Positions 25,892-35,956 are shown, counted from the stretch's first letter. The stretch: 64,000 bases of DNA from Chryseobacterium bernardetii (GCF_003815975.1 NZ_CP033932.1:5254635-5318634), one strand, 5' to 3'. Made by a program: numbers and translations. Notes: generated by a model not told the origin, from the sequence alone.

Positions 25892-26794
25892 TTATTTGAG
25901 ATTTCTCAGTTTTACTTCTTTTTTCAGATAAGTCTTGAAATCTTCAGCAAACATTCCGATATAGGTTCCTTTTTCAAGGTCTCTGTTCACTCCGGTTTTT
26001 CCTAAAAGTACAGAACCACTATCAATTTTATTACCTGAAGCAATCCCCACCTGTCCCCATAAGGTTACTTCATCCCCAATCACACAGCAACCGGCGATGC
26101 CGACCTGAGAAGCTATTAAGCATTTTTTCCCGATGATAGTATCATGCCCTATCTGAATCTGATTATCCAAAACAGAACCCTCACCAATCACTGTAGAATC
26201 TGTAACTCCCCTGTCAATAGTACATCCATTTCCTATTTCCACATTATTTTCAATCACTACGTTTCCTACAGAGATTAAACGGTCAAAATTTCCGTTCAGC
26301 TTCCTGTAATAGAAGGCATCGCCTCCCAATACGGTATTGGACTGAATGATTACATTATCTCCGATAACGGTTCTGTCACCAATCACTACATTCGGGAAAA
26401 TTAAAGTATTTTTCCCAATCTTCACATTGTTTCCGATTACTGCAGTAGAATGAATTCTTGTTCCTTCTCCAATTTCAACATCGTGAAGCTCTTCTGTAAA
26501 GTTGTAAATTCTTGTAAAATGGGTATTGATCTTATTAAAGTCTCTGAAAGGATCATCAGAAACCAGAAGTGCTTTACCTTCCGGACAATCTACTTCTTTA
26601 TCAATCAAAATAATAGTAGCGGCAGAGTTTAATGCCTTGTCATAATATTTGGGATGGTTCACAAAAACAATATCACCTGGCTTAACCATGTGAATTTCGT
26701 TGGTTCCCAATACTTCAAAATCTTCCGGGCCAACAAATTTTGAACCTATTAAATCTGCAATTGTTTTAAGCTTTTGCGGAGAATGGAATCTCAT
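25892..26794 (-). CDS. Second LpxD-like UDP-3-O-acylglucosamine N-acyltransferase
   Basis: 300 residues. N-terminal uridine-binding-like domain (1-105, with [11 protein letters not shown]), then a left-handed parallel beta-helix of hexapeptide repeats (108-270) and a C-terminal helix. His217 in [10 protein letters not shown] aligns with the catalytic His of LpxD. It is shorter than and clearly diverged from the lpxD at 29643-30674. It may add a different acyl chain, act on another amino sugar, or be a paralogue with a new role. Location beside efp and the lipid A genes points to envelope lipid synthesis. Confidence 0.82.
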   Translation of the reverse strand: MRFHSPQKLKTIADLIGSKFVGPEDFEVLGTNEIHMVKPGDIVFVNHPKYYDKALNSAATIILIDKEVDCPEGKALLVSDDPFRDFNKINTHFTRIYNFTEELHDVEIGEGTRIHSTAVIGNNVKIGKNTLIFPNVVIGDRTVIGDNVIIQSNTVLGGDAFYYRKLNGNFDRLISVGNVVIENNVEIGNGCTIDRGVTDSTVIGEGSVLDNQIQIGHDTIIGKKCLIASQVGIAGCCVIGDEVTLWGQVGIASGNKIDSGSVLLGKTGVNRDLEKGTYIGMFAEDFKTYLKKEVKLRNLK

Positions 26795-26818
26795 AACAAT
26801 AGATTTTCTTATAAAACA

Positions 26819-26848
26819 AAATTCGGACTGCTAATGCAAACCGAATTT
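26819..26848 (-). terminator. Weak terminator-like hairpin after efp
   Basis: Eight-bp stem AAATTCGG/CCGAATTT with a 14-base loop; the minus strand continues TGTTTTATAAG. Partial termination at most. Confidence 0.45.
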
Positions 26849-26861
26849 ATGTAAATTTTAT

Positions 26862-27428
26862 TTATTCTTTTACTCTTTCTAAGTAGCTACCGTCTTCAGT
26901 ACTTACTTTAATTCTGTCTCCCGGTTCAATGAACAAAGGAACCATTACTCTTGCCCCTGTTTCAACGATTGCGTTTTTAAGGGCGTTAGTTGCCGTGTTT
27001 CCTTTTACTCCCGGATCAGCCTCAATAACATCTAAGTATACAGACTGTGGAAGTTCAGCAGAAAGTGGAGTTTCGTCAGCTTCTTTCAAAATGATTGTTA
27101 CTTCTTCACCAGCTTTCATAAACTGAGCGTTTTCAATCATTTCTTTATTAATGTATAACTGAGAAAAATCTTCGTTATTCATGAAGTGGAATCCGTTCTC
27201 ATCATCATAAAGATACTGGAACTTTCTGGTGATTACTTTTACTTCATCAATTTTGTGTCCTGCAGAGAAAGTATTGTCAATTACTTTCCCGTTAGTTACT
27301 GACTTTAATTTTGTTCTTACGAAAGCAGGTCCTTTTCCTGGTTTTACGTGAAGGAACTCAATTACTTTATAAATATCATTGCTATACTCGATGCAAAGCC
27401 CTTTTTTGATATCGTTACTTGTTGCCAT
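26862..27428 (-). CDS. efp: Elongation factor P
   Basis: 188 residues, normal length. EF-P enters the ribosomal E site and relieves stalling at proline runs. Three beta-barrel domains are recognisable, with Lys32 in the tip loop HVKPGKGPAF (the residue modified in many bacteria) and the C-terminal signature GDRIKVSTEDGSYLERVKE. No modifying enzyme (EpmA/EpmB) is encoded in the window. Starts 29 bases after lpxA. Confidence 0.97.
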   Translation of the reverse strand: MATSNDIKKGLCIEYSNDIYKVIEFLHVKPGKGPAFVRTKLKSVTNGKVIDNTFSAGHKIDEVKVITRKFQYLYDDENGFHFMNNEDFSQLYINKEMIENAQFMKAGEEVTIILKEADETPLSAELPQSVYLDVIEADPGVKGNTATNALKNAIVETGARVMVPLFIEPGDRIKVSTEDGSYLERVKE

Positions 27429-27457
27429 TAAATATATATTATCTTTTTTCTTAATTT

Positions 27458-28252
27458 CTAGTTGCTTTCTTTACTCGTTCCGTATCCTTTCACAATACCT
27501 CTTGGAGAGTTTTGGATAAACTGAAGAATCTCATCTCTTTCGGCGGTAGGCAACATTTCTTTTTCGATGTAGGTTAATGCCTGGGAAACGTTCATTTTCA
27601 TCTGGAAAATAGCTCTGTAGATTTTTTGAATTTCGAAAATCTTTTCATTGGAAAAACCTCTTCTTCTTAAACCAACGGAATTAATTCCTGCATAGGAAAT
27701 TGGATCTCTTGCTACTTTAACGTAAGGCGGAATATCTTTTCTGATTAATGATCCCCCTGAGATCATGGTATGTTTTCCGATCTTACCAAATTGCTGTACT
27801 GCCGACAGACCTCCCATCACGGTAAAGTCTCCGATTTCCACGTGCCCTGCAATACCACATCCATTAGCGATAATTACATTATCTCCTATAATACAGTCAT
27901 GAGCAACATGGGAAGTCGCCATGATAAGACAGTTGCTACCTACTTTTGTATATCCTAATGCCTTTGTTCCCCTGTTTACCGTTACACATTCTCTTAAGGT
28001 GGTATTGTCTCCAATAATAGTTTGTGTATCTTCACCATCGAACTTTAAGTCCTGAGGAATTGCAGAAATTACAGTCCCCGGGAAAATTTTACAATCTTTT
28101 CCTATTCTTGCCCCATCCATGATGGTAACATTTGGACCAATCCATGTTCCTTCTCCTATTTCTACGTCCCCTGCGATTGTAGTAAAAGGTTCTACAACTA
28201 CATTTTTGCTGATTTTCGCACGTTTATCTACGGCTGCTAATTGATGAATCAT
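27458..28252 (-). CDS. lpxA: Acyl-ACP:UDP-N-acetylglucosamine O-acyltransferase
   Basis: 264 residues. First step of lipid A synthesis: it adds a 3-hydroxyacyl chain to UDP-GlcNAc O-3. Left-handed beta-helix of hexapeptide repeats through about residue 185, with the catalytic His118 in SHVAHDC, then a helical C-terminus. Its start codon lies directly after the stop of lpxC-fabZ (28253), so the two are translationally linked. Confidence 0.96.
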   Translation of the reverse strand: MIHQLAAVDKRAKISKNVVVEPFTTIAGDVEIGEGTWIGPNVTIMDGARIGKDCKIFPGTVISAIPQDLKFDGEDTQTIIGDNTTLRECVTVNRGTKALGYTKVGSNCLIMATSHVAHDCIIGDNVIIANGCGIAGHVEIGDFTVMGGLSAVQQFGKIGKHTMISGGSLIRKDIPPYVKVARDPISYAGINSVGLRRRGFSNEKIFEIQKIYRAIFQMKMNVSQALTYIEKEMLPTAERDEILQFIQNSPRGIVKGYGTSKESN

Positions 28253-29650
28253 TTAATCAACTTTATTTTTTGCAACTTGAGCCATAAGCTCTGCTTCTAC
28301 TGCCACTGTATCTCCTACATATCCGTACCCCTGCATGTGTACGATACCTCTTCTGATAGGCTCTATTAATTCAATTTTGAAAATAATAGTATCTCCGGGA
28401 ACTACTTTTCTTTTGAATTTTACCTTATCTATTTTAATAAAATAAGTAGAATAATTTTCAGGATCCGGAACACTTGCCAGTACAAGAATACCTCCTGTCT
28501 GAGCTAATGCTTCTACCTGAAGTACTCCAGGCATTACAGGCTCCTTAGGAAAATGCCCAACGAAGAAAGGTTCATTCATTGTTACATTTTTCAATCCTAC
28601 TACATGAGAGTCTGAAAGTTCAAGAACTTTATCAATCAATAAGAACGGTGGTCTGTGAGGCATAAGCTTCATAATTCCGTTGATATCAAATACAGGTTCT
28701 TTAGTCAGGTCAAAATCAGGAACATTTTTCTTTTTCTGTAATTTCCACTGGCGATTCAGTTTCTTTGCAAACTGTGTATTTACATAGTGCCCTGGCTTGT
28801 TAGCAATAACTTTACCTTTAATTTTCACTCCTGCCAAAGCTAAATCACCAATTACATCAAGTAATTTATGTCTTGCGGCTTCATTAGGATAATTAAGGTT
28901 AAGATTATCAAGAATACCGTTTGGTCTGATGGATACATTATCTTTTCCAAAGGCTTTTTTCAGTTTTTCTGTAGTTTCCGGAGTAAGATCCTTGTCTACA
29001 TAAACGATCGCGTTGGAGATATCTCCTCCTTTGATCAATCCGTGATCTAAAAGCATTTCCAATTCATGTAAGAAACTGAATGTTCTTGCTGAAGAGATTT
29101 CGTCTTTAAATTCGGAAATATTTTTTAGGGTAGCATTTTGAGTTCCTAATACTTTAGTACCAAAATCTACCATGGTAGTTACTTCATAAGTATCTGAAGG
29201 AATGATTGTGATTTCCGAACCTGTAGCCGGATCACTGTATGTAAGGACTTCTTTTACCACCAGATATTCTCTGGCAATATTCTGGTCTACTACTCCTACA
29301 CTTTCGATAGCTTCTACAAAATATTTTGAAGATCCATCCAAAATAGGAGGTTCAGATGCGTCCATTTCCAACACTGCATTGTCTATATCACAGCCTACTA
29401 AAGCAGCCAGAAGGTGTTCGCAGGTAGTAATTTTTACGCCAAGCTTTTCTAATGTTGTACCTCTCTCTGTTGCTACTACATAATTAACATCAGCTTCAAC
29501 CTGAGGGTGTCCCTCTAAATCGGTTCTTACAAATACAAATCCCGTATTTTCCTTTGCGGGTTTGATGGTAAGTTTTACTTCTTTACCAGTATGAAGGCCT
29601 ATTCCAGAAAGTGTTACCTCTTTCTGAAGCGTTTTTTGCATATCACTCAT
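28253..29650 (-). CDS. lpxC: Bifunctional LpxC deacetylase / FabZ dehydratase
   Basis: About 465 residues from ATG 29650; ATG 29641 is an equally plausible start and the frame's 29677 start is unlikely because it overlaps lpxD more deeply. Residues about 1-300 are LpxC (zinc site [10 protein letters not shown] and [12 protein letters not shown]), which deacetylates UDP-3-O-acyl-GlcNAc. Residues about 325-465 are FabZ ([23 protein letters not shown]), the 3-hydroxyacyl-ACP dehydratase. The fusion is typical of Bacteroidetes and ties lipid A and fatty acid flux. The start overlaps the lpxD stop by 8 bases. Confidence 0.95.
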   Translation of the reverse strand: MSDMQKTLQKEVTLSGIGLHTGKEVKLTIKPAKENTGFVFVRTDLEGHPQVEADVNYVVATERGTTLEKLGVKITTCEHLLAALVGCDIDNAVLEMDASEPPILDGSSKYFVEAIESVGVVDQNIAREYLVVKEVLTYSDPATGSEITIIPSDTYEVTTMVDFGTKVLGTQNATLKNISEFKDEISSARTFSFLHELEMLLDHGLIKGGDISNAIVYVDKDLTPETTEKLKKAFGKDNVSIRPNGILDNLNLNYPNEAARHKLLDVIGDLALAGVKIKGKVIANKPGHYVNTQFAKKLNRQWKLQKKKNVPDFDLTKEPVFDINGIMKLMPHRPPFLLIDKVLELSDSHVVGLKNVTMNEPFFVGHFPKEPVMPGVLQVEALAQTGGILVLASVPDPENYSTYFIKIDKVKFKRKVVPGDTIIFKIELIEPIRRGIVHMQGYGYVGDTVAVEAELMAQVAKNKVD

Positions 29651-30674
29651 TAGTATTATCTTTTGAGTTATTCTCAAGATTATTTATTCTGTTGACTATT
29701 TCAGGGAAATTTCTGAAGTGAACGTAGCTTCTTAAGTAATCATTGTAGCTGATTGCCGGTGAACCATACAAGGTTTCTCTATCGTTAACACTGGAGTTCA
29801 CACCACTCTGAGCCTGAATTTTAACCTGGTTCCCGATTTTGATATGTCCGACAACTCCTACCTGACCGCCAATCTGGTTCCAGTCTCCGATGGTGGTAGA
29901 TCCTGCAATTCCGGCCTGTGCCGCGATTACATTATTCTGCCCTATTTTCACATTATGGGCAATCTGGATCAGATTATCAATTTTTGTTCCTTTTCCAATA
30001 ATGGTAGAACCTATTGTTGCTCTGTCTATACTACAGTTTGAACCTATTTCCACATCATCTTCAATGATTACGTTTCCAAGCTGCGGAATTTTTTTGAATC
30101 CTTCTGCTGTAGGCTGAAACCCGAAACCATCACCTCCCACCACTGTATTGGAGTGGATAACACAATTATCCCCAATAATACAGTAATCATAAATTCTGGC
30201 TCCACTGTCTATTTTACAGTTTTTACCAATTTTTACTCCTTTACCAATATATACATGTGGATAAATTTGTGACCCTTCACCGATTTTAGCTTTTTCAGAA
30301 ACATAGGTAAATGCTCCTATATAAACTTTATCACCTATCACAGCCGAATCATGGATGGATGATCCATCTTCTATACCTTCTTTTCTACCTCTCATCTCCT
30401 GATATAAATTCATCAGGACCTGAAAAGATAAATAGGCATCTTTTACTACAATTAAGGTTGGGTTATAACTATTTTTATTCAGAAGTTTTTCCGAAACGAT
30501 GATTACGGAGCATTTTGAGGTATCTAAAAAATGAGAAAACCGATCTTGTGCTATAAAAGAAAGATGTCCTGATTCCCCATTTTCAATTGGAGAAACCCCT
30601 GTAATAAGTGCATTCTCATCACCTATTATTTTTCCGTCAATAAAACTTGCAATTTGCGAAGCTGTGAATTCCAT
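29643..30674 (-). CDS. lpxD: UDP-3-O-(3-hydroxyacyl)glucosamine N-acyltransferase
   Basis: 343 residues from ATG 30674 (MEFTASQIA is the family N-terminus; the upstream TTG at 30683 lies inside the promoter). Uridine-binding domain 1-100, hexapeptide beta-helix 105-300 with catalytic His240 in [12 protein letters not shown]-terminal helix. It adds the second 3-hydroxyacyl chain of lipid A. It begins the lpxD-lpxC/fabZ-lpxA-efp gene run. Confidence 0.95.
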   Translation of the reverse strand: MEFTASQIASFIDGKIIGDENALITGVSPIENGESGHLSFIAQDRFSHFLDTSKCSVIIVSEKLLNKNSYNPTLIVVKDAYLSFQVLMNLYQEMRGRKEGIEDGSSIHDSAVIGDKVYIGAFTYVSEKAKIGEGSQIYPHVYIGKGVKIGKNCKIDSGARIYDYCIIGDNCVIHSNTVVGGDGFGFQPTAEGFKKIPQLGNVIIEDDVEIGSNCSIDRATIGSTIIGKGTKIDNLIQIAHNVKIGQNNVIAAQAGIAGSTTIGDWNQIGGQVGVVGHIKIGNQVKIQAQSGVNSSVNDRETLYGSPAISYNDYLRSYVHFRNFPEIVNRINNLENNSKDNTNE

Positions 30675-30680
30675 ATTCTG

Positions 30681-30708
30681 CAAAGATAAGAAATTCTATA
30701 ATTTGCAA
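30681..30708 (-). promoter_or_regulatory. Promoter directly before lpxD (possible leaderless mRNA)
   Basis: Minus strand TTG (30708-30706), 17-base spacer, TATCTTTG (30688-30681). The ATG begins six bases after the -7 element, so the transcript would have almost no leader. Confidence 0.6.
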
Positions 30709-30745
30709 ACATTTTTTGGTTTCAGATCGTAAATTTTAATATTAT

Positions 30746-31972
30746 TTAAGAATCCAGCCTAGAGATATCTCTTGGAAACATAAGGATATAACGGGTAGTT
30801 TTATTTGCCATCAACCCTGATAAAAGCTGGTCTTCCGATTCATGAAGCTTCATTCTTTTACCATTTTTCTGCAATAAATAAATGGGTTGCTTTTCAGTAT
30901 CGTAAGGCAAAAGCTTCCTTTTTATTTCATGAACCAATTCTTTTCCGTTATCAATTTCAAAAAATTCATTGGTAATTTTTATTTTTTCTTCAACAATCTT
31001 CTCGTCAAAAGGATGTGATGAAATAATCGTTTTCGGAAGATTTCTCTGAATAACACTTTTACACCAATAAGACAGCACAAAATCATCAGAATTCTGCCAC
31101 TCTTTCATAGCCTGGATCACATCATTATCGTCCAATCTGGTAAATCTTTCTATATCTTCATCCGTTGCAGCACTCTTTCCACGGTATAAAAAATACTTCA
31201 GGTTTTCTGTTGCCGGAAGCTCTATTCCCTGGGAGATCAGATATTTTGCTCTTTCCAGGATCTTCACTAACAGAAATTCTGCCAAGGCGGATGTTTTATG
31301 ATAATATACCTGCCAGTACATAAACATTCTGGCTGTTAAAAAGTTTTCAATAGAGTAAATTCCTTTTGCGTCAATCACCAGCTCACCTTCTTCACATACA
31401 TTCATCATGGAAATAATTCTCTGGGTATTAATATTTCCTTCTGATACGCCTGTAAAAAAACTGTCTCTTTTTAAGTAATCCAACCTGTCAACATCCAACT
31501 GAGATGAGATCAACTGATTAAAGAATTTTCTGTGGTATTGCCCCTGGAACATTTCAATAGCCATGGATAACTGACCGTTAAATTCTTCGTTCAGCTTATT
31601 CATCAGCAATAAAGAAAGTTTTTCGTGGTGCCAGTCGTCCATCAGCATATTCTCCAAAGCGTGGGAAAAAGGCCCATGTCCGATATCATGCATTAAAATA
31701 GCCAGCATTGCTCCTTTTTCCTCTTCCTCTGATATTTTAACGCCTTTCTGTTTTAAGGTTTCCAAAGCTGTAAACATCAGGTGCATGGCTCCAAGGGCAT
31801 GATGAAACCTGGTATGGGTTGCCCCGGGAAAAATCAGATTCAAAAGGCCGGTTTGCCCAATCCTTCTTAATCTTTGAAAATAAGGATGTTCAATAATATC
31901 AAATAAAATTTCGTGAGGAATTTTGATAAATCCATGAACCGGATCGTTGATAATTTTAAGCTTATTCTGCAT
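30746..31972 (-). CDS. HD-domain phosphohydrolase (dNTPase/SAMHD1-like)
   Basis: 408 residues from ATG 31972; the frame's earlier TTG (31996) sits in the -7 element. The N-terminal signature KIINDPVHGFI...YFQRLRRIGQTG and the metal site (H in TRFHHALGAMHL, HD in LMHDIGHGPFSH) mark the HD superfamily related to dGTPases and SAMHD1. Likely a nucleotide triphosphohydrolase; the substrate is unproven. Located 71 bases upstream of lpxD, same strand, but lpxD has its own promoter. Confidence 0.88.
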   Translation of the reverse strand: MQNKLKIINDPVHGFIKIPHEILFDIIEHPYFQRLRRIGQTGLLNLIFPGATHTRFHHALGAMHLMFTALETLKQKGVKISEEEEKGAMLAILMHDIGHGPFSHALENMLMDDWHHEKLSLLLMNKLNEEFNGQLSMAIEMFQGQYHRKFFNQLISSQLDVDRLDYLKRDSFFTGVSEGNINTQRIISMMNVCEEGELVIDAKGIYSIENFLTARMFMYWQVYYHKTSALAEFLLVKILERAKYLISQGIELPATENLKYFLYRGKSAATDEDIERFTRLDDNDVIQAMKEWQNSDDFVLSYWCKSVIQRNLPKTIISSHPFDEKIVEEKIKITNEFFEIDNGKELVHEIKRKLLPYDTEKQPIYLLQKNGKRMKLHESEDQLLSGLMANKTTRYILMFPRDISRLDS

Positions 31973-31993
31973 TGGAACGTCTATATGAGTAAA

Positions 31994-32001
31994 CAAAGTT
32001 A
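31994..32001 (-). promoter_or_regulatory. Putative -7 promoter element for the HD gene
   Basis: TAACTTTG on the minus strand, 21 bases before the ATG at 31972. Confidence 0.45.
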
Positions 32002-32077
32002 GGGATTTTAATTTTGAGGGATGATTAAATTACTATTAAAAGGATGGAAACCACCAAGCAATATAAACAATAATGGC

Positions 32078-32206
32078 CTATTGACTTTCTGAATCTTTAT
32101 ATTGACTTTTAGCTGCTGTAAACTCATCGTAACCTCCTTCTTCAAACTTCCGGCTCCATTTTCCGGATAATTCATGGAAAACCTTTGCAGTTCTTGTATT
32201 AATCAC
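32078..32206 (-). CDS. Possible 42-residue small ORF or gene remnant
   Basis: A GTG-started frame (GTG at 32206, TAG at 32078) encodes a charged peptide containing VFHELSGKWSRKFEEGG and YDEFTAAKSQ, whose composition looks like real protein rather than noise. A stop codon lies directly before the GTG. It overlaps the promoter of the divergent S41 gene, which argues for a remnant. I do not recognise the family. Another frame of 55 codons on the same strand also exists, with a less protein-like composition. Confidence 0.3.
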   Translation of the reverse strand: MINTRTAKVFHELSGKWSRKFEEGGYDEFTAAKSQYKDSESQ

Positions 32207-32215
32207 TTATCTTTG
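32184..32215 (+). promoter_or_regulatory. Promoter of the S41 peptidase gene
   Basis: TTTG (32184-32187), 20-base spacer, TATCTTTG (32208-32215); ATG at 32236. Strong consensus match. Confidence 0.65.
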
Positions 32216-32235
32216 AGAAAAACCCAATCTTTTTG

Positions 32236-33876
32236 ATGAGAAAATATTCTCTTTTCATTTTTTTATTTTTCAGTCTACAATTTTCTGCTCAGATTTTATC
32301 TGAAAATCAAAAACTGGAATCCCTCTGTAGAGTTTGGGGATTTTTAAAATATTATCATCCACAGGTAGCTAAAGGCAATCTGAACTGGGATCAGCAACTG
32401 TTCAAAAAGATCAATGAGCTTGAAAGAATCAATGATAAAGCCGCATTGAACGATTTATATTCCAATTGGATGGCAAGTCTTGGAAAAGTTAATGAGTGCT
32501 CAGAATGCTCACAGGAAACTGACAAAGCTTACTTTCTGAAAAACTTTGATCTGAGCTGGATAGATAATTCCAATATATTTATTCCTGATATTTCTCAGAA
32601 GCTTCATTATATTGAAAACAACCGGAATATTGGCAGTAATCACTATATAGGAAAAGGAGGAAGAAAAATATTTTTCAGAAATGAAAAATCTTATGGATCA
32701 GCATTCACTTCCAAACAGGTTAGCTTACTAGAATTATTCAGGTATTGGAATTATGTGGAGTATTTTTTTCCTTATAAATATGAAACGGACCAAAACTGGA
32801 ATGATGTTCTTACTGAAATGCTTCCCAAATTCATCAATATCAATACTGACAAGGATTACCAACTGGCTTTAGCTGAACTGGCAGCAAAGACTGATGATTC
32901 ACATGCTTTCCTCTTTTCTCCGTTAATAAGCCTTCATCTGTATGGAAACAGAAAACTTCCGGTGGAATACTCTTATGCAGAAGGAAAATTGGTTATTACA
33001 AAGATTCATGACAACCGGTTGCATCAGACAACACCATTCAATATTGGTGATGCTATTTATGATGTGAATGGAAAAACAATTCCGCAGATAGTTAACAGCC
33101 TTGGAAAGTATATTCCTGCCTCTAACTCCTGGGGAAAAGTGAATAAGCTTAAAAATAAACTTCTTTTCAGCAATAATGATTCCCTTTCCGTTAAATTGGA
33201 AAGAAACGGGCAGAATATGGAAATAACCGCTAAAACGTATCTTCCTAAGGATATTATTGTAAAGAAAGTTCCGGCTCCTCAAAAATGGAAATTTCTGGAT
33301 GCAGAAAAGAAAATCGGTTATGTTAACATGGGCATCCTTGCTAAAGATGAGGTTAGTGAAATGTTCAGAGATCTAAAATCTTCAGAATCAATCATTTTCG
33401 ATCTTAGAAATTATCCTAAGCTGACTATTATGCCTTTAAGTGAAATATTACTTCCACAAACTACTGTTTATTACCAGTTTAACTTCCCGGAAACCAGCTA
33501 TCCCGGAAAATTTTACAGCAGAAAGAACAATATTGGAAGAAAGAATTCCGATTATTATAAAGGAAATGTAATCGTATTGGTAAATGAAAATACCCAAAGC
33601 CAGGCAGAAACTACAACAATGATGTTTAAGCAGCACCCGAAAGCTAAAATAATTGGGAGCAATACCTCAGGAGCCAACGGAGATATTATCAAATTTAAAA
33701 TTGCAGATTTGGATACCTGCTTTACCGGCCTTGGTGCCTATTATCCTGACGGCAGAGAAACCCAAAGGATCGGAATTATACCGGACATCCTTGTAAAACC
33801 TACTGTAGAAGGAATAAAAAATGGAAAAGATGAAGTTTTGGAAAGAGCTTTGCTGTATATTAAAAATAAGAATTGA
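32236..33876 (+). CDS. S41-family (C-terminal processing-like) secreted peptidase
   Basis: 546 residues. Signal peptide 1-18 (ending QFSAQ). A PDZ-like segment at about 250-330 (GDAIYDVNGKTIPQIVNSL) precedes the S41 protease core, in which the Ser of ENTQSQAETTTMMF is the likely nucleophile; the downstream GSNTSGANGD and IGIIPDI strings match the fold. Family members cleave unstructured C-terminal tails or peptides in the periplasm or outside. The usual Ser-Lys pair is hard to confirm: no Lys stands at the usual +25 place except near KAKIIGS. Single gene. Confidence 0.82.
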   Translation: MRKYSLFIFLFFSLQFSAQILSENQKLESLCRVWGFLKYYHPQVAKGNLNWDQQLFKKINELERINDKAALNDLYSNWMASLGKVNECSECSQETDKAYFLKNFDLSWIDNSNIFIPDISQKLHYIENNRNIGSNHYIGKGGRKIFFRNEKSYGSAFTSKQVSLLELFRYWNYVEYFFPYKYETDQNWNDVLTEMLPKFININTDKDYQLALAELAAKTDDSHAFLFSPLISLHLYGNRKLPVEYSYAEGKLVITKIHDNRLHQTTPFNIGDAIYDVNGKTIPQIVNSLGKYIPASNSWGKVNKLKNKLLFSNNDSLSVKLERNGQNMEITAKTYLPKDIIVKKVPAPQKWKFLDAEKKIGYVNMGILAKDEVSEMFRDLKSSESIIFDLRNYPKLTIMPLSEILLPQTTVYYQFNFPETSYPGKFYSRKNNIGRKNSDYYKGNVIVLVNENTQSQAETTTMMFKQHPKAKIIGSNTSGANGDIIKFKIADLDTCFTGLGAYYPDGRETQRIGIIPDILVKPTVEGIKNGKDEVLERALLYIKNKN

Positions 33877-34008
33877 AACTTACAGAAACAGGAAATATCA
33901 AGGGGTATTTCCATTTAACTAATATTTAACTTTTAAACTTTCTATTTTGTGAGATTTTAAAAGGATTTGGTCAACATTTTGATACAATAACCATGTAAAA
34001 AATAAATT

Positions 34009-35553
34009 ATGTCAGAAAAGATATTATGGATTGATGATGAAATAGATTTACTTAAACCTCATATCGTATTTTTAGAAAAAAAAGGTTATCAGGTAACACC
34101 TGTTAACAATGTGAATGAGGCTTTGGAGCTTATGGATTCAGAGAAATTTGCCCTAACACTCATTGATGAAAATATGCCAGGTATTTCCGGGCTGGAAGCT
34201 ATTCCTATGATTAAGGAAAAAGATAATTCCCTGAAAATAGTAATGGTAACCAAAAGCGAAGAGGAACACATCATGGAAGAGGCCATTGGTTCCCAAATTG
34301 CAGATTACATTTTAAAACCTGTGAATCCTAATCAGATATTACTTTCATTAAAAAAGAACCTTCAACAAGATAATCTGGTAGAACAAAAAACTATTTTACA
34401 ATATCAGCAGGAATTCAGAAACCTCTCTATGGAACTTTCTTATTTGAGAACATATCAGGATTGGGCTGAATATTATAAAAAGATCCTGAGCTGGGAAATT
34501 AAGTTTGATAAAGTCGCAGATAATGAATTTGCAGATCTTCTACAATCTCAGAAAGAGGAAGCTAATATCCAGTTCGCTAAATTTATTGAAAAAAATTATG
34601 TAGACTGGCTTACTGATTCCGACAAACCTCTGATGAGCCACACCCTTTTCAAGGAAAAAGTAAAACCTGAGGTAGAAAAAGAAAAGGTACTTTTATTAAT
34701 GGTTGACAACCTTCGTTACGACCAATGGAAAGTGATTGAACCTTTATTTACGAAGTATTACAATAAAATCTCAGAAGATTATTATTACAGCATCCTTCCT
34801 ACAGCTACACAATATGCGAGAAACTCTTTCTTCGCAGGTTTAATGCCTTCAGAAATTGAAAAACGCTTTCCTGACAAATGGTTTAATGATAACGAAGAAG
34901 GAAATAAAAATGAATTTGAACGTGACTTCCTGGAAGATCAGATGAAAAGAATTGGCCTTGGGTCTAAATCTATGAAATATCTGAAAGTACTGAATGCAGA
35001 TTTTGAAAGAAAAATCTATGATGATTTCAACCAGCATAAAAATAATGACCTGCTGGTAATTGTTTATAATTTTATTGACATCCTTTCTCATGCTAAAACA
35101 GATAATCATATAGTAGATCAGCTGATTCGTGATGATAAAACTTTCCGCTCACTAACTCTGAACTGGTTTGAAAATTCTTCGCTGATGAAAATTATCAAAA
35201 CAGCGGCAGAAAACGGATACAAATTAGTTATTACCACGGACCACGGTACTGTTTATGTGAAAAAGCCAAGCAAAGTGGTAGGAGACAGAGAAACGTCTAC
35301 CAATATCCGGTATAAAACCGGGAAGAGCCTAACATATGATGACAGTGATGTTTGGGCTATTACCAATCCGGAAAAGCTCTTCCTACCAAAAGGAAACCTA
35401 AGCTCGAAGTATATTTTTGCAAAGAACAATATCTTCCTTGCTTATCCTAAGAACTACAATCATTTTGTAAATTACTATAAAGAAACCTACCAACATGGTG
35501 GAATTTCATTGGAAGAATGTATTATTCCTATCAGCATTTTAGAACCCAAGTAG
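34009..35553 (+). CDS. porX: PorX: response regulator fused to PglZ-type phosphodiesterase domain, T9SS regulator
   Basis: 514 residues. Receiver domain 1-120 with acidic pocket Asp9/Asp10 and phospho-acceptor Asp53 (TLIDENMPG), Thr/Lys switch (MVTKSEE, ILKPVNP). A helical linker follows, and from about 205 an alkaline-phosphatase-superfamily PglZ domain (LLLMVDNLRYDQW with the metal Asp, and TTDHGTVYVKKP). In Porphyromonas and Flavobacterium, PorX with the PorY kinase controls T9SS genes, and its PglZ domain cleaves oligonucleotides. porY is not in the window. Single gene with its own terminator. Confidence 0.94.
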   Translation: MSEKILWIDDEIDLLKPHIVFLEKKGYQVTPVNNVNEALELMDSEKFALTLIDENMPGISGLEAIPMIKEKDNSLKIVMVTKSEEEHIMEEAIGSQIADYILKPVNPNQILLSLKKNLQQDNLVEQKTILQYQQEFRNLSMELSYLRTYQDWAEYYKKILSWEIKFDKVADNEFADLLQSQKEEANIQFAKFIEKNYVDWLTDSDKPLMSHTLFKEKVKPEVEKEKVLLLMVDNLRYDQWKVIEPLFTKYYNKISEDYYYSILPTATQYARNSFFAGLMPSEIEKRFPDKWFNDNEEGNKNEFERDFLEDQMKRIGLGSKSMKYLKVLNADFERKIYDDFNQHKNNDLLVIVYNFIDILSHAKTDNHIVDQLIRDDKTFRSLTLNWFENSSLMKIIKTAAENGYKLVITTDHGTVYVKKPSKVVGDRETSTNIRYKTGKSLTYDDSDVWAITNPEKLFLPKGNLSSKYIFAKNNIFLAYPKNYNHFVNYYKETYQHGGISLEECIIPISILEPK

Positions 35554-35587
35554 TTTTTTTCATAGTTTATTTAATTTTGGGTTTAAG

Positions 35588-35626
35588 GCGGGAAAAATCA
35601 ATTGATTTTTCCCGCTTCTTTTTTTA
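35588..35626 (+). terminator. Terminator of porX
   Basis: A perfect 28-base palindrome with 14-bp arms (GCGGGAAAAATCAA and its complement) followed by a T-rich tract. Confidence 0.88.
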
Positions 35627-35665
35627 TAGTCTTCAAGAGTTCCTATCTTCGTAAAAAATAAAAAC

Positions 35666-35956
35666 ATGTTCATTATTTCGCTTACGTATAAGGTGACCAT
35701 TGAAAATGTAGAACGCCATATTCCGGAACACAATTCCTTCCTTCAAAAATATTATGATTCAGGATTGTTTATTGCTTCAGGAAGAAAAGAACCCAGAACC
35801 GGAGGAGTAATTATTTGTAAGGCCTCTTCTAAAAATGAAGTGGAACGAATTATTAAAGAAGATCCTTTTCACATTCAGCAGGTAGCAGATTATGATATCA
35901 TTGAATTTATCCCAACAAAATACAACGAAGATTTTAAAATATTTATAGAAAACTAA
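35666..35956 (+). CDS. YciI-family protein
   Basis: 96 residues. Ferredoxin-like alpha/beta fold typical of YciI: the conserved HIPEHNSFLQKYYDSG (His and Asp pair), GGVIICKA and EDPFHIQQVADYDIIEF segments are all present. The His-Asp pair is proposed to be catalytic in related proteins, but no reaction is assigned. Its stop overlaps the exonuclease start by one base (TAATG), so the two are co-translated. Confidence 0.85.
   Translation: MFIISLTYKVTIENVERHIPEHNSFLQKYYDSGLFIASGRKEPRTGGVIICKASSKNEVERIIKEDPFHIQQVADYDIIEFIPTKYNEDFKIFIEN

Noticed and set aside
33891-33912. Hairpin GGAAATA/TATTTCC after the S41 gene
   Set aside because: No T-run follows, so it is not a convincing terminator.
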